Positions 35,885 to 45,320 are shown, counted from the stretch's first letter. The stretch is DNA of 64,000 nt from Lachnospiraceae bacterium (GCA_017623295.1 JAGAPK010000070.1:1-64000), one strand, 5' to 3'. The notes: a model not told the origin generated them from the letters alone. A program made the numbers and translations.

Positions 35885-36307
35885 ATGAGCGAATGGGAAA
35901 AGAGAATATTAAGTGTCATGATGGTGTGTCTGCTTTGCATAAGTGTGGCAGCCTGCGGTGTAAAGCAACAGGATCCTATGAAAAAAATCAAGGACTTAGA
36001 GTTTACTGTGATTGCAGAAGATAAACTGCCGGAGGAACTGTGGACGGCAATCGAGGAAAGAAAGGCAAGTCCGTTTAAAATAACTTTTCAGGATCAGGGA
36101 TTTCTGTATATTTGTATCGGATATGGTCAGCAGAACACGGGCGGTTACAGCATTGCGGTAAATGATTTGTATGAAACGGCAAACGCAATCTATGTAAATA
36201 CGAACCTGATTGGTCCCGGACCGGAAGAAAAGGGAAATCTTTCACCTAGTTATCCGTATGTGGTAATAAAGACGGAATATATTGAGAAGTCAGTAGTGTT
36301 TGATTAA
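35885..36307 (+). CDS. PrcB-domain lipoprotein
   Basis: 140 aa. Lipobox SVAAC with the signal peptide in residues 1-24. The mature part has the PrcB_C-like pattern GGYSIAVNDLYETANAIYV and PYVVIKTEY. PrcB-type proteins accompany proteases in some bacteria; no protease gene is next to it, so the role is open. It lies 54 nt upstream of pyrC. Confidence 0.7.
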   Translation: MSEWEKRILSVMMVCLLCISVAACGVKQQDPMKKIKDLEFTVIAEDKLPEELWTAIEERKASPFKITFQDQGFLYICIGYGQQNTGGYSIAVNDLYETANAIYVNTNLIGPGPEEKGNLSPSYPYVVIKTEYIEKSVVFD

Positions 36308-36313
36308 AATTTG

Positions 36314-36322
36314 TGGTACAAT
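36314..36322 (+). promoter_or_regulatory. Extended -10 promoter of the pyr operon
   Basis: TGGTACAAT, an extended -10 with one mismatch, 40 nt before the pyrC start; weak -35. No PyrR-type attenuator hairpin is visible between it and pyrC. Confidence 0.4.
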
Positions 36323-36361
36323 GAGCGAAGCACAATTAACGCATATAAGATAGGAGAAAAA

Positions 36362-37681
36362 ATGTTATATATTACAAATGGATATCTGATTGACCCGAAA
36401 TCCGGTATGGAAGGTTATTATGATATTCTGATAAAAGAAAAAAAGATTATAAAAATAGCAGAAAAAGGTACGTCGCTTGCAGATTTGTTGAAGCAAAAGG
36501 GATTGGAACAAGAGAACTTGCAAGCAGACGGCTTACAGTTGCAGCAGATTGATGCGACCGGCAAAACAATTGTGCCGGGACTTGTAGATGTGCATGTACA
36601 TTTCCGTGATCCGGGATTTACACATAAGGAAGATATTGAAACCGGTGCGGCAGCCGCAGCAAAAGGTGGTTTTACGACAGTTGTTTTAATGGCGAATACG
36701 AAACCTGCAGTCGATAACGAAGACACGCTTCATTATGTGTTGGAGAAAGGAAAGAAAACAGGAATCCATATTCATACCTGTGCCAATGTAACAATGGGCT
36801 TACAGGGAAAAGATTTGGTTGAAATGGAGACCTTAAGCGAAGCAGGAGCAGCCGGTTTTACCGATGATGGAATTCCGCTTATGGATGAAGAAATTTTGCG
36901 GGAAGCATTGGAAAGAGCAGCTAAGCTTGGTAAACCGATTAGCCTCCATGAAGAGAATCCGACATTGATTACCAACAATGGTGTCAATGCAGGTGTGGTA
37001 GCGAAACATTATGGCATCGGTGGTTCTCCGAGGGAAGCAGAAATCAGTATGGTGGAGAGAGATATTAAAATTGCTTTGACACAAGAGGCGGATTTATCCA
37101 TCCAGCATATCAGTACCAAAGAAGCAGTGGAATTGGTGCGACAGGCGAAGAAACAGAGCCCACATATTTTTGCAGAGGCAACACCGCATCATTTTACTTT
37201 GACGGAAGAGGCAGTTATTAAACATGGAACTCTTGCAAAGATGAATCCGCCGCTTCGCGAAGAAGCTGATAGAATGGCGATTATTCAGGGATTGCAGGAT
37301 GGTACAATCGATATGATTGCTACGGATCATGCTCCACATAGCATGGATGAGAAAGCAAAACCAATTACCGAAGCACCAAGCGGAATTATCGGACTGGAAA
37401 CATCTTTATCTCTTGGAATTCGGGAGCTGGTGGAACCGGGGTATCTTACCATGAAACAGCTGATGGAAAAAATGAGTCTTGCACCGGCAAAGCTTTATCA
37501 TCTGGATGTGGGATATCTAGCAGAGAATGGACCGGCAGATTTGGTAATTTTCGATGAAAAAGCACTGTGGATTGCAGGAGATTATGCTTCCAAAGCATCC
37601 AATACTCCTTTTACCGGGGAAAAGATGCCGGGTGTAATTGCTTATACAATATGTGATGGAAAGATTGTTTATCAGGCATAG
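36362..37681 (+). CDS. pyrC: Dihydroorotase
   Basis: 439 aa. Cyclises carbamoyl-aspartate to dihydroorotate. Zinc-site motifs DVHVHFRDPGFTHKED, EATPHHFTLTEE and ATDHAPHS mark a class I dihydroorotase. TAGGAG precedes ATG 36362; an earlier in-frame ATG at 36311 overlaps the promoter. First gene of pyrC-pyrK-pyrD, a partial pyrimidine operon. Confidence 0.95.
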   Translation: MLYITNGYLIDPKSGMEGYYDILIKEKKIIKIAEKGTSLADLLKQKGLEQENLQADGLQLQQIDATGKTIVPGLVDVHVHFRDPGFTHKEDIETGAAAAAKGGFTTVVLMANTKPAVDNEDTLHYVLEKGKKTGIHIHTCANVTMGLQGKDLVEMETLSEAGAAGFTDDGIPLMDEEILREALERAAKLGKPISLHEENPTLITNNGVNAGVVAKHYGIGGSPREAEISMVERDIKIALTQEADLSIQHISTKEAVELVRQAKKQSPHIFAEATPHHFTLTEEAVIKHGTLAKMNPPLREEADRMAIIQGLQDGTIDMIATDHAPHSMDEKAKPITEAPSGIIGLETSLSLGIRELVEPGYLTMKQLMEKMSLAPAKLYHLDVGYLAENGPADLVIFDEKALWIAGDYASKASNTPFTGEKMPGVIAYTICDGKIVYQA

Positions 37682-37707
37682 AAAAATTCAGATAGAGAGG
37701 TAAGAAC

Positions 37708-38484
37708 ATGGCACAGAAGAAAAAAGTAACAGCGACCGTTGTGTCACAGAAAGAGATTGCAGAACAGATTTATGATTTGTGGCTGGAAACGGATCTGGCA
37801 AAGGATGCAAAACCGGGACAGTTTGTAGCGGTTTATCCGCAGAATGCCAGCACACTGCTTCCAAGACCAATCAGCATTTGTGAAGCAGATAAGGAGAAGG
37901 GCAGACTTCGTCTGGTATATCGAATTGCCGGTAAAGGAACGAAAGAATTTGCTTCCTATCAGCCGGGTGACAAGGTTTCTGTTCTGGGGGTACTTGGAAA
38001 CGGATTTCCATTAGAGAAAGCAGAAGGAAAAAAAGTATTCCTGATGGGTGGCGGTATTGGTATTCCGCCGATGTTACAGCTAGCCAAAGAGTTAAATGCA
38101 CAGAAACAGATTGTAGTAGGCTATCGTAATCAGGATTTGTTTTTACAGGAAGATTTAAGCCGTAACGGCGAAGTTTATATTGCAACAGAAGATGGCAGCG
38201 TAGGCAGCAAAGGAAATGTCATGGATGCCATTCGTGAAAACGCCTTGCAGGCAGATGTGATTATGGCTTGTGGACCGATGCCGATGCTTCGTGCGATTAA
38301 GAAATATGCAGAGGAAAATGGAATCGAAGCCTATATTTCTCTGGAAGAAAGAATGGCATGCGGTGTGGGAGCCTGTCTTGGCTGTGTATGCAAAACAAAA
38401 GAAATGGATCATCACTCTCATGTGAACAATGCACGTATCTGTACGGATGGTCCGGTATTTGAAGCAAAAGAGGTGGATATCTAA
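37708..38484 (+). CDS. pyrK: Dihydroorotate dehydrogenase electron-transfer subunit
   Basis: 258 aa. Carries FAD and a [2Fe-2S] cluster, passing electrons from PyrD to NAD+. FAD-binding RPISICEADKEKG, nucleotide motif MGGGIGIPPMLQLA, and cysteine cluster CGVGACLGCVCKTK with a fourth Cys in ARIC. Its stop overlaps the pyrD start by one base (TAATG), giving translational coupling. Confidence 0.95.
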   Translation: MAQKKKVTATVVSQKEIAEQIYDLWLETDLAKDAKPGQFVAVYPQNASTLLPRPISICEADKEKGRLRLVYRIAGKGTKEFASYQPGDKVSVLGVLGNGFPLEKAEGKKVFLMGGGIGIPPMLQLAKELNAQKQIVVGYRNQDLFLQEDLSRNGEVYIATEDGSVGSKGNVMDAIRENALQADVIMACGPMPMLRAIKKYAEENGIEAYISLEERMACGVGACLGCVCKTKEMDHHSHVNNARICTDGPVFEAKEVDI

Positions 38485-39386
38485 TGAATACAAAAGTGAC
38501 AATTGCAGGTGTAACATTCAAAAATCCTGTTATGACAGCATCCGGAACTTTCGGTTCCGGTATGGAATATGGTGAATTTGTAGATTTGAATAAGCTTGGT
38601 GCAGTCGTAACCAAAGGTGTTGCAAATGTACCTTGGCCGGGTAATCCGACTCCGCGTGTGGCAGAAGTTTATGGCGGTATGCTAAATGCTATCGGTTTAC
38701 AGAATCCGGGTATCGATGTGTTTGCCCAGAGAGATATTCCGTTTCTGAAGAAATACGATACCAAAATCATTGTTAACGTATGTGGAAAAACAGTGGAAGA
38801 TTATCTGGAGGTAGTGGAAAGACTTGGTGACGAGCCGGTGGATATGTTAGAAATTAATGTGTCCTGCCCGAATGTCAAAGAAGGTGCTATTGCTTTTGGA
38901 CAGAAAGCAGATTGTCTGTATGACATTACGTCCCAGATTAAGAAAAAGGCAAAACAGCCGATTATTATGAAACTCAGTCCGAATGTAACGGATATTACAG
39001 AGATGGCGAAAGCAGCAGAGGCAGCAGGCGCCGATGCACTTTCCATGATTAATACACTTACCGGAATGAAGATTGATATTGACCGCAGAAAGTTTGTGCT
39101 TGCCAACAAAACCGGTGGTATGTCCGGTCCGGCGCTTAAACCGATAGCAGTCCGTATGGTATATCAGACTGCTCAGGCAGTTAATATTCCGATTATTGGT
39201 ATGGGTGGTATTGCCACTGCCGAAGATGCGATTGAATTCCTCCTTGCGGGTGCAACAGCCGTAGCAGTTGGAGCTATGAACTTCGTTAATCCATATGCAA
39301 CCGTAGAAGTGGTAGAAGGTATCGAAGCCTATATGAAGAAATATGGAGTAGAAGATATTAATGAATTAATCGGAGCAGTAGAATAA
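38484..39386 (+). CDS. pyrD: Dihydroorotate dehydrogenase B, catalytic subunit
   Basis: 300 aa, class 1B. FMN enzyme oxidising dihydroorotate to orotate. Seen: TASGTFGSGMEYGEF, GLQNPGIDVF, INVSCPNVKEG with the catalytic cysteine, and IPIIGMGGIATAEDAIEFLLAGA. Acts with PyrK. Followed by a terminator that is also the leader of sipL. Confidence 0.95.
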   Translation: MNTKVTIAGVTFKNPVMTASGTFGSGMEYGEFVDLNKLGAVVTKGVANVPWPGNPTPRVAEVYGGMLNAIGLQNPGIDVFAQRDIPFLKKYDTKIIVNVCGKTVEDYLEVVERLGDEPVDMLEINVSCPNVKEGAIAFGQKADCLYDITSQIKKKAKQPIIMKLSPNVTDITEMAKAAEAAGADALSMINTLTGMKIDIDRRKFVLANKTGGMSGPALKPIAVRMVYQTAQAVNIPIIGMGGIATAEDAIEFLLAGATAVAVGAMNFVNPYATVEVVEGIEAYMKKYGVEDINELIGAVE

Positions 39387-39402
39387 CAGGAAAAATGAAT
39401 AG

Positions 39403-39431
39403 GAATATAATACCTCCACGCGACATACAAT
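39403..39431 (+). promoter_or_regulatory. Sigma-E promoter of sipL
   Basis: GAATATA (39403-39409), 14 nt, CATACAAT (39424-39431): near-perfect sigma-E promoter with the same spacing as at spoIID. Start near 39438. The -10 lies in the loop of the pyrD terminator hairpin. Confidence 0.7.
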
Positions 39432-39460
39432 ACAGTAAGTATACGCATGGAGGTATTTTT
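39409..39460 (+). terminator. pyrD terminator whose 3' arm is the sipL ribosome site
   Basis: AATACCTCCA (39409-39418) pairs perfectly with TGGAGGTATT (39448-39457), followed by T5 and then the GTG start of sipL. Inner GCG/CGC pairs add support. For pyr read-through RNA it is a terminator and hides the SD TGGAGG; sigma-E RNA begins in the loop and lacks the left arm. Confidence 0.75.
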
Positions 39461-41017
39461 GTGGAATTAGTTAAGAAAAAAATACATATGGACCGTATTG
39501 CGAACAAAGCTGGAACCCAGATGGTGTTGGAAGAGGATGTAAATATATCGGATAACAGACCGGATGCAAGTCATCTGATAGGTGCCAAGGGGGACATTGT
39601 TCTAGAAGAAGTCCGTGTCGGTGAGGATCGTGTTAATTTAAAAGGTAAATTACAGGTGCAGATGTTATATCTGACAGAAGAGGAAGGTTTGTGTGCCAGC
39701 ATGAATGCATCGATTCCATTTGAAGAAAAAATCAATATGGAAGGGATAAAAAATGGAGATACAATAATTCCATCATGGACGATTGAAGATTTGAGTGTTG
39801 GTTTAATCAATTCCAGAAAACTCAGTGTACAGGCAATGATTTCTATTACGTTGGAATGGGAAGAAAAAATGGAGCAGGAAGCGGCAGTTGATATTTATCA
39901 TGATGAACCGGTAGAATATCGCAAGCAGACTTATCCTATTTTACAGGTTGCTGTGAATATTAAAGATATTTTCCGTATCAAAGAAGAAATGGAATTGCCA
40001 AGTCATATGCCGAATGCTTTTCAGATGATTTGGAACAGCATCACATTAAATAACGTGGAGTTCAAAGCGCTGGATGAGAAAATTGTCTTACAGGGTGAAA
40101 TGAAAGCTTTTTTCATATACGAAGGAGAGGGAGATAATGACAAAACACTTTGGTATGAGAATACAGTACCGTTCAGTGGTACGGTAGAATGTCATGGCTG
40201 TCGTGAAAATATGATACCGGACATTCGATACACGATATCTCAGTGTAATGTGGAAATCAGACCTGATTTAGATGGAGAAGAAAGAGTATTCTGCGTAGAA
40301 TGTGTACTGGATTTGGATATTCGATTGTATGAGGAAGAAAATCTGGAAGTGCTGTCTGATATTTATGGGGTAGCAAAAGAAATTGAAGCGGTAACTACGG
40401 AAGTACCATTAAAACGTTTGCTTTTTCATACCGGAGGAAAATGCAAGGTGGCAGACCATGCCAAAATCCAGAATACAGAGATGCATATGTATCAGTTGAT
40501 TCACAGCGAAGGTGAAATTCAGATAGCAGATCAGACAATTGTGGAAAATGGTATTTCGGTAACAGGAACTTTGTGTGTAACCACGATTTATCTTTGTACA
40601 AACGGAAAGAACACATTGTATACAACAAAATCCATCCTGCCATTTCAACAAGTAATTGAGGTACCGGGAATTAGTGAAAACGGTATTTATCGGATTCAGT
40701 GGAATCTGGAACAATTGGTTGTTACGATGTTAGATAGTGATGAATTGGATATTAAGGCGGTATTAAGTTATCAGGTAATGGCGTTTACCTCGGATGTAGC
40801 AGATTTAATTACAGACATTAACGTCAGTGATTTGGATATGAATAAAATCAGCGAATTACCGGGAATGGTAATTTATATTGCAAGAGCAGGTGATACCCTA
40901 TGGGACATTGGCAAGCGATACTATGTGCCGATTGCACAACTGAAAGTAGTGAATGAACTAGCAGGCGAAGAGATAAAAATGGGTGATAAAATTCTTGTAA
41001 TTAAGGGAATGAGTTAA
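39461..41017 (+). CDS. sipL: SipL-like spore morphogenesis protein (DUF3794/SPOCS + LysM)
   Basis: 518 aa from GTG 39461, with TGGAGGT six bases upstream. Repeated DUF3794/SPOCS modules (for example AGTQMVLEEDVNISDNRPDA and the KISITLEW-type strands) and a C-terminal LysM: YIARAGDTLWDIGKRYYVPIAQLKVVNEL. This is the layout of Clostridioides difficile SipL, which binds SpoIVA and joins the coat to the forespore. No signal peptide, as expected for a mother-cell cytoplasmic protein. A sigma-E promoter is present. Confidence 0.88.
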   Translation: MELVKKKIHMDRIANKAGTQMVLEEDVNISDNRPDASHLIGAKGDIVLEEVRVGEDRVNLKGKLQVQMLYLTEEEGLCASMNASIPFEEKINMEGIKNGDTIIPSWTIEDLSVGLINSRKLSVQAMISITLEWEEKMEQEAAVDIYHDEPVEYRKQTYPILQVAVNIKDIFRIKEEMELPSHMPNAFQMIWNSITLNNVEFKALDEKIVLQGEMKAFFIYEGEGDNDKTLWYENTVPFSGTVECHGCRENMIPDIRYTISQCNVEIRPDLDGEERVFCVECVLDLDIRLYEEENLEVLSDIYGVAKEIEAVTTEVPLKRLLFHTGGKCKVADHAKIQNTEMHMYQLIHSEGEIQIADQTIVENGISVTGTLCVTTIYLCTNGKNTLYTTKSILPFQQVIEVPGISENGIYRIQWNLEQLVVTMLDSDELDIKAVLSYQVMAFTSDVADLITDINVSDLDMNKISELPGMVIYIARAGDTLWDIGKRYYVPIAQLKVVNELAGEEIKMGDKILVIKGMS

Positions 41018-41025
41018 GTTTGAGA

Positions 41026-41059
41026 AGAGATGTCGGAGTAGAAAACGGCATCTCTTTTT
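41026..41059 (+). terminator. sipL terminator
   Basis: AGAGATGTCG (41026-41035) / CGGCATCTCT (41046-41055), one G-U pair, followed by a T-run to 41059. Confidence 0.88.
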
Positions 41060-41116
41060 GTGAATTATGTACAATTCAAGAGAACGCTTGATGAGTTTCG
41101 CAAATGCCTAAGTTTA

Positions 41117-41125
41117 TGGTATAAT
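41117..41125 (+). promoter_or_regulatory. Extended -10 promoter
   Basis: TGGTATAAT, perfect extended -10, 31 nt before the start of the C_GCAxxG_C_C gene; the -35 (TTCGCA) is weak. Confidence 0.5.
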
Positions 41126-41155
41126 GATAAAATGAATTTTCAAAGGAGAAAAACA

Positions 41156-41572
41156 ATGGACAAAATAGAGAAACTAGTTCATAAATTTTACTGGGAAAAA
41201 GATATAAACTGTGCCAGAACCATGTTGTTATGTTTAAGTGAACAGTTTGGTATTAAATTAGAAAAGCAGACTATTCATGCAGCAATAGGATTGCATGGAG
41301 CAGGCGGTTTTCGTGCACAATGTGGTTTGGTGGAAGGTGCATTAATGTTTATTGGGGTATATTATAATATACTCGGAAAATCAGAAGAAGAGACAGTAGT
41401 TGCATGTTATCAATATGCAGATGCTTTTACCCAAAAGTTTAGTTCTTTAAGATACTATGATTTGAGACCGAATGGTTTTACTGCACAAGACCCGCCTCAT
41501 ATGTGTGAAAAATTAACGTGCGAAGCGGTGGAATTTGCAATTCAATTTATAAAAGATAAAACAGCTCAATGA
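41156..41572 (+). CDS. C_GCAxxG_C_C-family protein
   Basis: 138 aa. Conserved cysteines in INCARTMLLCL, FRAQCGLVEGALM, PHMCEKLTCE match the C_GCAxxG_C_C family (possible metal or redox cofactor binding, function unknown), although the central GCG-type motif reads GLHGAGGFRAQCG. ATG 41156 follows AAAGGAG; the longer in-frame start at 41060 would precede the promoter. Confidence 0.75.
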   Translation: MDKIEKLVHKFYWEKDINCARTMLLCLSEQFGIKLEKQTIHAAIGLHGAGGFRAQCGLVEGALMFIGVYYNILGKSEEETVVACYQYADAFTQKFSSLRYYDLRPNGFTAQDPPHMCEKLTCEAVEFAIQFIKDKTAQ

Positions 41573-41606
41573 AGTTAAAGGGAATAAGTATATAATAGAG
41601 GAAAGT

Positions 41607-42230
41607 ATGAAAAAGAATACAAAAATAATTATCATTGTTATCATTGCTGTGGTTGCAGTGCTTAATGTAGCTTTATTTTTAGGAGCATTTGGATTGTTAA
41701 TATGGAGCTCTATGACTGCGGAAATAGAGGTTTATGAAGATGTCAGTGATTACAACCGCTATATGGGTGAAAATGCAGACGAGGAGTATCAAAATAAATG
41801 GGGCATGGATGAAAGCATTTTCCCACAGACGATTACAGAGGATATGAATGTGTTGGAATATAAGATGGTTTATTACAATCCGTGGGATGCTCAGTATCTA
41901 AGTTATCTTACCGTAAAGTATGACGAGGCGGATTACGAGCAGGAAATGTTGCGTTTAAGTGAATATGAGTCTACGGAGTATGAAGGCTATTATGGTGCAA
42001 CGGGATTTGATGCAGACTATGAACTGGCAGCTATGCATGCGGATTCTTATCAAGGTTTCGTATATGCGTTGACAGATGGAGAGGACACGATTACTTATGT
42101 AGAAATTATTTTCTGCAATTATTTTATGGACATAGCATATGAAGAGTATATTCCTAATGAATATTTACCGATTGGTTTTGATGCGACGAATGGTAACCCG
42201 TATGGAGAGCGAATTCGAGAAGAAAATTAG
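41607..42230 (+). CDS. Membrane-anchored protein of unknown function
   Basis: 207 aa. KKNTK then one long hydrophobic helix (~6-34), followed by an acidic, Tyr-rich outer domain (YEDVSDYNRYMGENADEEYQ, YESTEYEGYYG). Family not recognised. The stop (42228-42230) directly abuts the truncated nuclease remnant, suggesting a deletion or insertion joint there. Confidence 0.65.
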   Translation: MKKNTKIIIIVIIAVVAVLNVALFLGAFGLLIWSSMTAEIEVYEDVSDYNRYMGENADEEYQNKWGMDESIFPQTITEDMNVLEYKMVYYNPWDAQYLSYLTVKYDEADYEQEMLRLSEYESTEYEGYYGATGFDADYELAAMHADSYQGFVYALTDGEDTITYVEIIFCNYFMDIAYEEYIPNEYLPIGFDATNGNPYGERIREEN

Positions 42231-42658
42231 TAGTTGAAAAATATGCTCCTGGGATATATTATATCAATAAAGAGATATTTAATACACAAATTATCGTTAC
42301 AAAAGAATTGCTTCCAGATGAAAATCTGTATTTACGTTGCTTAACGGATACCTTGACAGAAAGGGAGCTTGTGAACCGGTTAGCAAATGATTGTGAGCAA
42401 TATCAAGGACAGGAACTTTATACAAGGTATCTGGATCAGATTATGAAAGCCAATACAAAGAAGAAAGGAGAAACAGCTATGGTATGTGAAGGACTTTTAA
42501 ATTATTTCGGAACCAGTTCCGAAGAAATTATTGAACGAACCAAGAAGGAACAGGAAGAATTTTATCTTCCGAAAATTGAGAATCTGACATCGCAAGTTGC
42601 TTATTTACAAGATTTACTTATACAAAACAACATTGCATTTAACTTAGATTCTAAGTAA
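42231..42658 (+). pseudogene. 5'-truncated Rpn/PD-(D/E)XK nuclease-family transposase remnant
   Basis: The frame is open from the preceding stop: VEKYAPGIYYINKEIFNTQ, then LPDENLYLRCLTDTLTERELVNRL, YLDQIMKANTKKKGE and a helical tail QVAYLQDLLIQNN. This is the C-terminal half of the recombination-promoting nuclease (Rpn/transposase_31-like) family, which is multi-copy in Lachnospiraceae. The catalytic N-terminal domain is missing and there is no ribosome site. The first visible start-like codon is TTG 42308. Confidence 0.7.
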
Positions 42659-42660
42659 AA

Positions 42661-42701
42661 AAACAACCATACCCGAGAGTGTGTGAAGGGTATGGTTGTT
42701 T
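42661..42701. terminator. Terminator
   Basis: AAACAACCATACCC (42661-42674) / GGGTATGGTTGTTT (42688-42701), a 14-bp perfect stem with T-rich right flank. It separates the nuclease remnant from the xyloglucan-type locus on the minus strand. Confidence 0.88.
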
Positions 42702-42747
42702 TGTGCACTTATAGTACACTTTTTAAAGGGAATATAGAGATAACATT

Positions 42748-45087
42748 TTATAACTCTACTGAAATGGTATCAGCAGAAGGAGTAAGTACTGTGTCGTTTC
42801 CGTCAATCTGCATAGCAGCACCGGAAACAGAAACAGCTTTTACATTGACAAGGCGGATTGAGAATGCCTTGTCGGCTTTTGTATTGATTATAATGTTGGA
42901 ACCATTCCTGGTAGCAGAGATAGTAAGTTCTGCTTTCTGGTCCATACTGTAAACAGTAGTAGATGCTTCTTTTCCATCTACTAAAGCATAGATACGAAGT
43001 TCTGCATTATCTGCATAGTCATAATCCGGTTTGTCATCATGTGCACCGAGAGCGACAATACTGTTTTCTTTTACCATAAGCGGCAGATGCAGATAGTCGT
43101 ATTCTTTTTCTACCCAGTTTGCACCTTCCATCACTTCGCCGGTAAAGAAATCTGTCCAAGTTCCTTTTGGTAAGTAGAAAATACCTTTGCTTTCATTGTT
43201 AAAGATTGGAGCAACCAGAAGATTGTCACCCAACATGTACTGTTTGTCTAAGTGAGAACAGTTTCTGTCGTCGGTAAATTCAAGTACCATACTGCGCATG
43301 GTCGGCACACCAGATTTGGATGTATCGATAGATGTTTTGTATAAGTAAGGCATTAAGGTTGCTTTCAGTCGTGTGAAGGTTCTTACGACATCAACCGCTT
43401 CATCGTCATAAACCCAAGGAACACGATAAGAACTGCTTCCATGCAAACGGCTGTGAGAGGATAACAAACCGAAGGCAACCCAACGTTTGTAAACGTCAGC
43501 AGTAGAGGTATTTTCAAAACCGCCGATATCGTGTGCCCAGAAACCAAAACCGGACATCAACAGGGATAAACCGCCACGTAAGCTTTCTTCCATAGATTCG
43601 TAGTCGGACCAGCAATCACCGCCCCAGTGCACCGGGAATTTCTGACCGCCAACCGTAGCGGAGCGGGCAAACAATACAGCTTCGCCTTTGCCGCGTTTTT
43701 TCTCTAACAATTCAAATACAACCTTGTTGTAAAGGTATGTATAGTAATTGTGCATCTTCTTAGGATCGGAACCATCATGATAAACGCAGTTTACCGGAAT
43801 TCTTTCGCCGAAATCTGTCTTGAAGCAGTCAACCCCCATATCCAGTAATACTTCTAATTTATCCTGGAACCATTTGCAGGCATCCGGATTGGTAAAGTCT
43901 ACCAGAGCCATGCCGGGCTGCCACATATCCCACTGCCATACATCGCCATTAGCACGTTTGATGAAGTAACCTTTTTTCATACCTTCCGCAAAAAGTGCAG
44001 ATTCCTGACCGATATAAGGGTTAATCCATACGCAGATGTTTAAGCCTTTTGCCTTGATTCTCTGTAATAAGCCGGCTGGGTCCGGGAAAACATCTTCGTC
44101 CCAGATAAAGTCAGACCAGTGGAAACCTTTCATCCAGAAGCAGTCAAAGTGGAAAGTACGAAGTGGAATACCACGCTCTAACATTCCATCAATAAAACTC
44201 ATAACAGTTGCTTCATCATAGTTGGTGGTAAAGGAAGTGGATAACCACAAACCAAATGTCCAAGGCGCCGGAAGAGTAGGCTTGCCGGATAAATCCGTGT
44301 ATCTGGTAAGAACTTCTTTCATGGTAGGACCATTGAAGAAGAAATAATCCAGACTGCCGCCCTCTACGCTGAATGCTGTTTTGGTAACATTTTCTGTTGC
44401 AAATTCAAAGGAAACGCGTTCCGGATGATTTACTAAAACACCATAGCCTTTGTTGGATAGAAAGAAAGGTATGTTTTTGTAGGACTGTTCTGTGCTTGTA
44501 CCGCCATCTTCGTTATAAATTTCTACGGATTGTCCATTTTTTACAAAAGGAGTAAAGCGTTCACCTGTACCATATAAAAGTTCGCCGACGCCGATGCTTA
44601 ACTGTTGGCGCATATAGGTGTTTGTAAGATCGCCGTTTAAATCATAGCAATCGCCTTTCCAGTCGGTTTTCATCATAGCAAGGTCACGGTTTCCGCTCTG
44701 GGTAATGACTTTGCCGTCACGGATATAACGCATTGCCCAGTTTTTCTTATCAATTTCGAGAGAAAGAGATCCGCTTGTAATGGTTAACATTTCTTCGGAA
44801 TCTTCTACCTGTAAGCTTTGCGGATTATCTAAATTTAATTCAAAAGATGGGCTTTTGGGAAGAACGCCCATGTAATGGTCGGTCTGTACACGAATAACAT
44901 CCGGCATCGGAGAACTGATTCGGATTGTTAAGTTTGCACCGCCGAGAGTATCTCCTCGGTGATTGATTTTGTGTGTCGGTGCACAGAGAGTAACCATTTT
45001 GTCTTCAATTTTTGTGTAATAAACTTCTTGAGGTGAGAAACATGCTGTTCCTTCTTTGAGTAACCAGCAGCCATTACTGAATTTCAT
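42748..45087 (-). CDS. GH31 alpha-xylosidase (YicI type)
   Basis: 779 aa, no signal peptide, so intracellular. N-terminal beta domain, then the GH31 barrel: nucleophile in CFKTDFGERIP and acid/base Asp in FWAHDIGGFE, with the YicI-like surroundings GGQKFPVHWGGDC and DPAGLLQRIKAKGLN. YicI enzymes remove alpha-1,6 xylose from xyloglucan oligosaccharides (isoprimeverose units). ATG 45087 has GGAGG six bases upstream; a longer frame does not. Divergent from the GH74 gene. Confidence 0.9.
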   Translation of the reverse strand: MKFSNGCWLLKEGTACFSPQEVYYTKIEDKMVTLCAPTHKINHRGDTLGGANLTIRISSPMPDVIRVQTDHYMGVLPKSPSFELNLDNPQSLQVEDSEEMLTITSGSLSLEIDKKNWAMRYIRDGKVITQSGNRDLAMMKTDWKGDCYDLNGDLTNTYMRQQLSIGVGELLYGTGERFTPFVKNGQSVEIYNEDGGTSTEQSYKNIPFFLSNKGYGVLVNHPERVSFEFATENVTKTAFSVEGGSLDYFFFNGPTMKEVLTRYTDLSGKPTLPAPWTFGLWLSTSFTTNYDEATVMSFIDGMLERGIPLRTFHFDCFWMKGFHWSDFIWDEDVFPDPAGLLQRIKAKGLNICVWINPYIGQESALFAEGMKKGYFIKRANGDVWQWDMWQPGMALVDFTNPDACKWFQDKLEVLLDMGVDCFKTDFGERIPVNCVYHDGSDPKKMHNYYTYLYNKVVFELLEKKRGKGEAVLFARSATVGGQKFPVHWGGDCWSDYESMEESLRGGLSLLMSGFGFWAHDIGGFENTSTADVYKRWVAFGLLSSHSRLHGSSSYRVPWVYDDEAVDVVRTFTRLKATLMPYLYKTSIDTSKSGVPTMRSMVLEFTDDRNCSHLDKQYMLGDNLLVAPIFNNESKGIFYLPKGTWTDFFTGEVMEGANWVEKEYDYLHLPLMVKENSIVALGAHDDKPDYDYADNAELRIYALVDGKEASTTVYSMDQKAELTISATRNGSNIIINTKADKAFSIRLVNVKAVSVSGAAMQIDGNDTVLTPSADTISVEL

Positions 45088-45132
45088 AATTATCCTCCAT
45101 CCTTTTCCTAAAAAATAATAAAAAGAGTAATA

Positions 45133-45162
45133 AGTAACTGCATAGAAAGTCAAAAAGTTACT
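45133..45162. repeat. Inverted repeat in the divergent xylosidase/GH74 promoter region
   Basis: AGTAACT (45133-45139) and AGTTACT (45156-45162) are 7-bp inverted arms spaced about two helix turns apart, within the AT-rich 233-bp divergent region. A regulator site, for instance for the YesN-like protein, is possible. No clear -35/-10 pair was found here. Confidence 0.3.
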
Positions 45163-45320
45163 ATATTAAATTCCTGAATTCTATACTATTATAAAAATTA
45201 AATTTGAGAAAGTATACTGCCTTTTTTGGAGTTGAAATACTGTAATTTGTAGTGATGATAAAGTAGTGTGTAAAGAGAAAAAGATAAACAAGTTAGAAAT
45301 TTTGCAGAATGGAGGATGTT

